Shown: piece after piece, positions 56,471 through 64,000 of the stretch
Layout: each line of letters opens with the position of its first letter
Numbering within the stretch: the stretch's first letter is position 1
Assembly: GCA_948567375.1 (NCBI GenBank)
Contig: OX419756.1
Coordinates: forward strand, 9,925,001-9,989,000
DNA: 64,000 nucleotides
Direction: 5' to 3'
Source of the DNA: Lunularia cruciata
Lineage: Eukaryota; Streptophyta; Marchantiopsida; Lunulariales; Lunulariaceae
Made by a program: the position numbers and the translations under genes
Notes under the pieces: model-generated
Seen by the model: the letters and a program-made list of their open reading frames with translations, nothing else
Database searches by the model: none
Told to the model about the DNA's origin: nothing

Positions 56471-56509
56471 AGAGGCCTTCACTTTGAGGACAAAGTGAGA
56501 ACTTAGTCC

Positions 56510-56518
56510 GGGGGTAAA
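56510..56518 (+). other. Polypurine tract, copy 3
   Basis: GGGGGTAAA directly before the 3' LTR; the same in copy 2. Confidence 0.75.
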
Positions 56519-57207
56519 TGTAACACCCATTTGTGCATGTGTGTGGTATTGTGATATTTAGCTTGGTATTACAAGTACTTAAGAGATATTATTTATAGAG
56601 ATAAAGGATAGTTCTATATTAGTCATGGTTAGCTAAAGTTAGTCATAGCTAAGATAGAGGGGACTTTACTTTAGAGGAAGTAGAAAAGATGAGCATCACT
56701 ATTTTTGATTTTAGTGTGTTGACTTGGTATTATTCCTAGGTGTTTGGTTTTGAGGAAAGAGTTGAGAACTCTTGGGCCCGCAAGCCTTTTTGTTTTGGAT
56801 TCTTCTTTAGTCCAAGGATAGCCCATGTGAAGGAATCCTTGACTTAGTGGTTGGGTCAAGATAAGGCCACATGCTTAGGGGAATATGCTCATGTGAATGG
56901 ATATTCTTTTCTATTTTTGACTTTACTTGACTTTTAGTTTAGTAACTTGAGTTACTACGGTAATTAGTAACTTTGGTACGTAACTATTTCACAAATATAT
57001 AAACAAGGGGTGAGGAGATACTCATCATCCTTTCATTTGCAACTATTTCTCTCTCATTGAGTTCTCTAGTGAGCAGTGTCTTGAGTCTTGGAGTGTTAGC
57101 CTTGGAGGAGTATGATGGAGTTCAGGTTCCTTGCCTTCTTAGTCCATGGTGCGCTACCATAATAGCCATTAGAGGTTTACCCTGAGTGGGAGACAGGCCG
57201 GCTCACA
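56519..57207 (+). repeat. 3' LTR of gypsy copy 3
   Basis: 689 bp, TGTAACACCC...CCGGCTCACA, followed by the TSD gcac at 57208-57211. Confidence 0.95.
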
Positions 57208-58618
57208 GCACACCAATCCAAGCTAACTAGGTGTACAAACAAGCATATAGTACAAAGAAGATCCAATCACAAGAAAAAGGCAACAACTCTTTGTACTTTT
57301 TGTCAGGAAAGAGCTTCAGAGCACAATGGCTCTGAAGCTCCAACCTCTACTCCAAGCCTCCTCCCATCTATACTTCAAATCTCAACAAATTCCTACTTCA
57401 TGTGGGGATTTTTTGTCTTTTGTAATGGGGAAAAATCTGTGCAGCTCATATGCAAGTAACTATTTCTACATAGCTTGGATTGAAGTGATCTAGGATTCAA
57501 TGGAAAGCCTGTAAGATAAGATTTCCAATGATATAAAATACTCTTCAATTAGATTACTAAAAATCTCCTGAAAATCTCTCAAAGTTGGCCAGGGTTTTTT
57601 TGGACTTCACCCTAATTTCAAAATCTTCTTTTTAGGGTTTGCTCCTAGTTCTTGGCAAATTTTCCCAAAATTTCTGATTCAGAAATACACTTGATCCTCA
57701 AAAACACTCTGGCAACCTGAAACTCTCAGTCATAGTCAAAAGACATGAGACTTGATATCCAATCAAGATGGAAGGAAAATTTGCTCTACCAAGCTTATGA
57801 CAATATTTTCAGCAGGATGTTTGCATTAGATCTCACTTTGCATATATCTAGAACCACCCAAATGTTCCACAATAGCTGGTTGTGTTTTTCTCTAACCTTC
57901 TGCAAATTTTTGTAGCCTAATCCAACTCCTGTCTTTAGATGTGGATCAATTCTTGAGCTGTGCTAACTTGTGAGCTCTACAAACCTAGGTATACTTGATC
58001 CAAGATCATGATTTCTGTATTTTAAGAATTCACATGAAACCTTCTTACAAACAAGCTTAAACTATCCACCAACAACTCTGGAAATTTTCATGAGGAAATT
58101 CAAACTGCAACTTGGGGAGTGACCAAAACTCCAAACCTGATCATTAGCTCTTCTCCAACACCTTACATCCCATAAGCTTCAATTTCAATCAATTGGATCT
58201 GATTTGATATTGATTCAAAGCTAGGATTTATTGCACTCAGTACTGTAAAAACATTGTCCACTCTATAATCCCACTGACAGATAGTGAAAAAGTCTCAAGA
58301 AGCTCCCTCAATTGACTACTTTAAGCTCTTGAGTATGAATTCAATCCCTCTTCACTCAATTGATCATATCACTCTTATAGTCAGCTCAAATTGAGTGATT
58401 TCTATCTGCAAATTGTAGCCTATTATTTCATCTTTCTAACCATGTCCTTCATTCCTCAAATGGCTTTATTAAACTCCCCCGATGGTCAAAAAACTTCCCA
58501 ACTTCTCTCTTGGGACCCAAACTCTTGCACATTTATCCTTTACTCTTTTTACTTTTTGACAAATGGACCCCACAACTCCACCTTGAAGCTTATGAGTGAA
58601 ATTTTAGGCATTCCCTAA

Positions 58619-58822
58619 CTATAGAAGAACATAAATTTTCAAGTCCCAGACATTCTCATAAGTAAGTACCGAAAGGACGATAGGATCTGGGTTTCCCATC
58701 ATCGACTCCACAAACACCACCCCGAAACGTGCTACCAACCAATCCCGTAAGTGATCACGGTGTAAAATCTGAAGCCTGATGAGAAAAGGTTCCGGGAATG
58801 GCAGATCGGGAGCATGGGACAT
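58619..58822 (-). other. 67-aa reading inside family L unit 1
   Basis: A minus-strand ORF with no known domain, beginning M-S-H-A-P-D-L-P. Its twin at 60845-61048 differs at about ten positions with no stop or indel. It lies just downstream of a promoter-like leader in sense orientation. It could be coding or simply a stretch that happens to stay open. Confidence 0.3.
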
Positions 58823-59134
58823 CTCATGCTTGAATGCTTCCTCTGATGCTCTAACACTCGCTCTCTACTACAACTCTCTCACAACTTCCTTCTCTCCTCA
58901 AGACTCTCCAAACTAAAACACATCCGTCTCTCTACGCGCCCTCATCTTTATTCATCAAAGTCCTCAAACATGATAAGATTGTAAGCCATGTGGCCAATCA
59001 CATACATGTACATAGATGGCTCACGTAGCAACATCTCATCCGTCGGATCTAGCATGCAACCTACCCCACTAACGTGGAGATAAACTATGATAAGTCACTT
59101 TTTAAGGGCTGCACAAACCACAACACGACAATGG

Positions 59135-61356
59135 TGTTGTACTTTCCTTTTCTCTCTCTGGGAACACACAAAGTGCCTAGCTATGGAGACTACAGATCAG
59201 AGGCTAGAGGTAAACCGTAATGACTCGACAAAACACACATGTGACCCTTATTGCCGGAACCCTCCTTTCTCAGGACTAATATTCTTGCTATCAGGAAGGA
59301 TAGTACCGGGCAACCTGACCTGTCATCACAACACGCACTCCTGGTCTGCTGGTCATCACTTCCAACAAAACCAAGGAGAAATACACGGTTCTCCTAGAAG
59401 GAAATAATCTAAGCACAACGCCCGCACACCAATCCAAGCCAACTGGGGGACAAACAAACATACAAGTACAGAGAGGATCCAATCACAAGAAAAAGGCAAC
59501 AACTCTCTGTACTTTCTGTTGGGAAAGAGCTTCAGAGCCTTTGTGCTCTGTCATCAAGCTCATTCCAACCTGTACTCCAAGCCTCCTCATATCTGTACTT
59601 CAAATCTCAACAAATTTCTACTTCATGTGGGGATTTTCTATGTCTTTTTGATGGGGAAAGCCTGCACAGCTCATATTCAAGTAACTATTTCTATATAGCT
59701 TGGATTCAAGTGATCTAGGATTCAATGGAAATCCTGTAAGATAATCTTTCCAATAATATAAAATACACTATGATCAGATCACTAAAACTCTCCTGAAAAT
59801 CTCTCAAAGTTGGCTAGGGTTTTTCTTGGACTTCACCCTAATTTTGAAATCTTCTTTTTAGGGTTTGCTCATGGTTCTTGGCAAATTTTCCCCAAATTTT
59901 TGATTCAAGAATACACTTGATCCTCACAAACACTCTGGCAACCTGAAACTCTCAGTCATAGTCACAAGACATGAGACTTGATATCCAATCAAGATGGAAG
60001 GAAAATTTGCTCTATCGAGCTTATGACAATATTTTCAACATGATGTTTTGCATCAGATCTCACTCTGCACAGATATAGAACCACCCAAATTTTCCACAAT
60101 AGCTTGTTATTTTTTTCTCAAAGCTCTTGCAAATTTTCGTAGCCTAAATCAACTCCAGTCTTTAGATGTGGATCAATTCTTGAGTTGGGCTAACTTGTGA
60201 GCTCTACAGACCCAGGTATACTTGATCCAAGATCCTGATTTCTCTATTTAAAAAATTCACATTAAACTTTCACATGGAGGAGCTAAACCTATCCACCAAC
60301 AACTTTGGACATTTTTATGAGTAAATTCAAACTGAAACTTGGGGAGTGACCAAAACTCCAAACCTGATCATTAGCTCTTCTCCAACACCTTACATCCCAT
60401 AAGCTTCAACTTCAATCAATTGGATCAGATTTGAGATTGACTCAAAACTGGAATTTATTGTGCTCAGTACTGTAAGAACATTGTCTACTCTCCAATCCCA
60501 CTAACAGATAGTGAAAAGGTTTCAATTAACTCCCTCAATTGACTACTTTGTGCTTCTGGGTATCAATTCAACCCCCTTCAGTCAATTGATCATATCCCTC
60601 TCATACTCAGCTCAAATTGAGGGATTTCTGTGTGCAAATTGTAGCTTGTTGTCTCCTCTTTCCAACCATGGCCTCTATTCCTCAAATACTCTCCTTGAAC
60701 TCCCCCCGAAGGTCAAAAAACTCCTGACTTTCCCCTTGAGACCCAAGTTCTTGCACATTTGTCTTTTACTCTTTTCACTTTTTGACAAATGGACCCCACA
60801 ACTCCACCTTGAAGCTTATGAGTGAAATTTTAGGCATTCCCTAACTATAGAAGAACATAAATTGTCAAGTCCCAGACATTCTCATAAGTAAGCACCGGAA
60901 GGACGATAGGATCTGGGTTTCCCATCACCGACTCCACACACACCACCCCGAAACGTGCTGCCAACCAATCCTGTAAGTCGTCACGGTGTAGAATCTGGAG
61001 CCTGATGAGAAAAGGATTCGGGAGTGGCAGATCGGGAGCATGGGACATCTCATGCTCGAATGCTCCCTCCGATGATCTAATACTCGCTCTCTGCTACAAC
61101 TCTCTCCCAACTTCCTTCTCTCCTCGAGACTCTCCAAACTAAAACACATCCGTCTCTCTACTCGCCCTCATCTTTATTCATCAGAGCCCTCAAACATGAT
61201 AAGGTTGTTACCCACGTGGCCAATCACATACATGTACATAGATGGCTCACATAGCAACATCTCATCCATCGGAACTAGCATGCAACCTACCCCACTAACG
61301 TGGAGATAAACTATGATAAGTCACTTTTTACGGGCTATGCAAACCACAACACAACA
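59135..61356 (-). repeat. Family L LTR-like unit 2
   Basis: 2222 bp, TGTTGT...ACAACA, head-to-tail with unit 1 with only atgg between (59131-59134). It provides the empty target site for copy 3. Flank on the right is acgg, and unit 1's left flank is atag, both close to atgg. Family L also occurs at 928-2245. Confidence 0.75.
60845..61048 (-). other. 67-aa reading inside family L unit 2
   Basis: Twin of 58619-58822. A longer frame at 60925-61149 overlaps it in another frame, so coding status is uncertain. Confidence 0.3.
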
Positions 61357-63344
61357 ACGGGGCTTCCAATATTGTCTGATCCTTTGCCTATAGGGGTTTG
61401 TGAAGCTTTCCAAATTGGTAAGAAAGCTAGACATCCTTTAAGCATCGAGGAACAAGGAACTCCAAGGTACTAGAATTGAATGTACACCAATGTATGGACT
61501 GCTTCAAAAAACTCTAATAGGCTCTAAATATTTTGATTCATTTATTGAATAAATTTCAAGATATACTTGGTTCTAGTTTTTGAAAGTGAAATAAGATGTT
61601 CTTTCAGTTTTCCAAATATTCAAACTACTTTGGAGAAGCAATACGGTCATAATATCATATGTCTATGTTTTGATTGCGGAGAGTTTATCTCAAATCATTT
61701 TGATGATTTTCTTTGTGAGCAAGGTATAAAGCACTGAAGTCATTTGCTCTTACACACCTCAACAAAATGGAGTTGCTGAGTGGAGGAGCATACATATTGC
61801 AGAGGTTGGAAGAGCCATGCTCAACTAAACAGCAATGCCCAAGTGTTGTTGGGCAGGAGCAAGTAATTGTATAATTTACTTTATAAACCATTCTCCTACT
61901 ATAGCGGCACATAAAATGGAACCTTTCCAAGCTCTTACACATAAGAAACATGGGTTTTCAAATCTGAACCCTGTTGGTTGTATTTGCTTTGTTCATCGTC
62001 TTGATGAGACAAGGCAAAAATTAGCGACTAAAAGCTACTACTTTTTGTCTTTCTTGGAGATGCCTCTAATTCAAAAGGATGAAGGTGTTATAATCCTGAT
62101 TTTAGTACTTTTATTATCAATAGAGATGTATTTGATGAGTTAAAATCTTGATATCAGGCTCTTATAAGCTGCACAACTTATTTACCACTTACTGCACCCT
62201 CTAGCCCTTCAATTGGTTCAAGTAATATATCTGTCCCACATTGTAGTAGCTCAAGTGCCAATGTTGTGTGAACACTCTTGTTCTCATTCATTTATACTTT
62301 TCTTGGTGAGGACAGACTATTGTGAAACCTTGGGTCTCTCAACCCACCGGAGAATTTACTACCTACTCTTTCCACTACTATTTTTCATCCTTCATTAGAA
62401 TAGATGATCATTAAACCATGTAATTTGGAAAATCCAATTAATTTAGACAAAGCTACAAGTATTACATCTCAGCTTGAACAGCCAAGGACAATTACAAGGG
62501 TAGTACAGATATCTAGTTAGACATTTTCAAGTTGAAGTGTTTTAGCTCAACACCATGCATATAGTGTAAGGACTACACAAGACAAAGAACCAATTCTCTT
62601 GAGGAAGAAATGCATCATGCAGATTGTGCACAAGCCATGGAGCTTGAAGTTTTAGGCATTACCAACAAACATGGATTTTGGTGGATTTACCTCTCATTAA
62701 GAATGCAATTGAATGCATGCATATTTTTAAGATTAAGAGAATTTCTAATGGTTCTGTGAGCAAGGACAAGGCAAGACTTGTGGCAAAGACTATTCACAAC
62801 AATATGGAGTTGATTTTGATGATACATTGAGCCTTGTTGCCGAGATGCCATCAATTTGTACTCTATCAATATTGGGCACTTTAAATAAGTGGAATATTTA
62901 TCATATAGAATTTAATAAATCTTTTTTTTCAAAAGAGATTTGGAGGAGGATGTCTTCACTATTCAATCACTTGGATATGAAGATCCAATATATCCAATCA
63001 AAGTTTGTTTATTGAAAAAATTTCTTTATGTTCTTAAGCAAGCTCCACAAGCTTAGAATGGCAAGGTAAGTTTCAATCTTTCATCCATTGGATTCTGGGT
63101 GTGAATTTCTTACTTTTTATTGTGTAGAATATAAGTTGGTGATAAAATGATTTAATTGCTCATCTATGTTGATGATCTTATCATCACCGGTAACTATGAA
63201 GATCTTATTTTGCAAATACAAGATCAATTGAAGGAAAGTTCAACATGAAGGACTTGGGGGAACTCAAATACTTCTAGGGTGTTGAGTTTATTCAAGATGA
63301 CAATGATCTTTCGTTATTGTAGCATCAGTACTTTTGTTGCAAGC
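61357..63344 (+). pseudogene. Copia integrase and RT, element 2, after the insertion
   Basis: Continues element 2 from 49089. Readable in order: H-N-I-I-C-L-C-F-D-C-G (integrase, second Asp region near 61655-61680), P-Q-Q-N-G-V-A-E-W near 61760 (catalytic Glu), N-P-V-G-C-I-C-F near 61960, Y-R-C-Y near 62090, then RT with Q-A-P-Q-A near 63040 and Y-V-D-D-L-I-I-T-G (catalytic Asp pair) near 63165-63190. Many stops. RNase H and the 3' LTR are missing because the family M repeat starts at 63345. Confidence 0.85.
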
Positions 63345-64000
63345 CTAATTTGGAAGACTAAGAGGGTTAACCTCTAAAAAGGCAGATGAAGGAATTTTTT
63401 GTTTCTTTATACTATAAAAAAGTGCCTTAGTGACCAACATTTAGGTTTGGTCACCATCAACTCAATACCCTAGATATTTTCTTAACCTAACCTTAACCTT
63501 AGTGAAACTTTACACCAACTCCATCAAGTATCTGTCTGAAAGTGGAAGTGGTGCTGAAGTTCAACCAAAATTGACCACTATTGAGCACACATTGAGAACA
63601 AATTCAGTAACCTCATGTCATACCACATGTGGCAAGACCTGACAGTATACAATATGTATCCTATTATTATCACCTCCACATGCAAGAGAGTATTGGAGCT
63701 CAAAGAGACCTAGGAAGTCAAACAATATCTATAGAAGCAGAAGGGAGGAACTTTCCTCCCATTGGATAGAACCCCTACCAAGCAATCCAATAAGGTAAGG
63801 AGAAGAGGCTGCAAAAAGACCATTGAGAGGGAATAAGTAACTATTAAGCAAAGATCTCATTTGAGCAGATCTTTTCTCCATTGGAAGACTCTTTATGAGA
63901 AATTGAAGAAGTATGTTGGGGAAATTGAGTGAGAAAGTATTATTGGAAAGAAAATGTCTACATTCAAGAGTAAGAAGAGCTCCGGATAGCTTGATTTCCT
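63345..64000 (+). repeat. Family M LTR-like repeat, second copy, cut by window end
   Basis: Matches 16917-17575. It begins at the point where copia element 2 ends, so either M inserted there or a rearrangement joined them. No TSD can be tested because the right end is outside the window. Confidence 0.75.

Larger units (their letters stand above)
49385..57207 (+). mobile_element. Ty3/gypsy family G copy 3, most complete
   Basis: 7823 bp. 5' LTR 49385-50074, PBS 50079-50096, upstream ORF region 50116-51371, gag-protease 51643-53259, RT-RNase H to 55077, integrase 55214-56470, purine tract 56510-56518, 3' LTR 56519-57207. Every domain is present in the order gag-PR-RT-RH-IN of Ty3/gypsy, without a chromodomain, so it belongs outside the chromoviruses (RT signature F-I-D-D-F; Athila/Tat-like placement is tentative). 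In-frame stops at 53257, 53395, 55075, 55835 and 56201 and a 4-bp insertion near 55228 break it. The two LTRs are very similar by eye, so it is the youngest family G copy here. Confidence 0.97.
49090..59130 (-). repeat. Family L LTR-like unit 1, split by gypsy copy 3
   Basis: Unit parts 49090-49384 and 57212-59130 make 2214 bp, ends TGTTGT and ...gaca. It reads the same as unit 2 (59135-61356) throughout. The 5-bp left flank is tatag, the spacer to unit 2 is atgg. In sense orientation (minus) it would start near 59130. No internal element sequence is attached, so the pair could be solo LTRs or the product of unequal recombination. Confidence 0.75.

Noticed and set aside
56471-56509. A chromodomain or env-like ORF after integrase
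   Set aside because: Only 39 bases separate the integrase stop from the purine tract; there is no room for one.
59135-61356. Family L as a DNA transposon with terminal inverted repeats
   Set aside because: TGTTGT/ACAACA is only 6 bp and fits LTR ends; no transposase is present and no TIR superfamily fits. It is not excluded.

Overview
The window looks like intergenic DNA from a large, repeat-packed plant genome. The sequence shows decayed Ty3/gypsy and Ty1/copia LTR retrotransposons nested inside one another, long AT-rich stretches without genes, and no bacterial-style operon. A gymnosperm or another large-genome land plant is my inference from style, not a proven assignment. I found no intact host gene, no tRNA or rRNA gene and no CRISPR array.

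One Ty3/gypsy family (here family G) dominates. Three near full-length copies are present: copy 1 (4655-11827, minus), copy 2 (21201-28395, minus) and copy 3 (49385-57207, plus). There is also a solo LTR (19568-20240, plus) and an LTR (21120-29024, minus) split by copy 2. The layout is LTR, primer-binding site (tRNA-Asp-like), an upstream ORF region with a zinc knuckle, gag with a second zinc knuckle, protease, RT, RNase H, integrase ending in a GPF motif without a chromodomain, purine tract, LTR. All copies are broken: copy 1 lacks the protease core and RNase H, copy 2 lacks the integrase core, and copy 3 keeps every domain but has in-frame stops and a 4-bp frameshift. Target-site duplications of this family look 4 bp long (gaac, gcac).

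Region by region: 1-4654 holds a truncated 2.2-kb LTR-like repeat (family L) followed by a coiled-coil, gag-like pseudogene that copy 1 interrupts. 11828-16599 is AT-rich with little recognisable. 16600-21119 holds a second LTR-like family (M, with a TATA box) and another coiled-coil gag-like remnant split by the solo LTR. 21120-29024 is the LTR with copy 2 inside. 29025-33780 has microsatellites, tandem duplications, a copia RNase H remnant and a possible RT-associated endonuclease remnant with a G-rich tract. 33781-47345 is a distinct CpG-richer block that may be low-copy host DNA, interrupted by copia element 1 (41249-45204, perfect 5-bp TSD, RT core deleted). 47346-63344 is copia element 2, split by two tandem family L units, the first of which is split by copy 3: a three-level nest. 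63345-64000 is a second family M copy that runs off the window.

The most notable signals are the extra zinc-knuckle ORF before gag shared by all three G copies, with a conserved two-frame overlap; a perfect 59-bp inverted duplication in one LTR of copia element 1, with smaller cases elsewhere; and the compositional island at 33.8-47.3 kb. Similarities were judged by eye; no alignment or database search was run.
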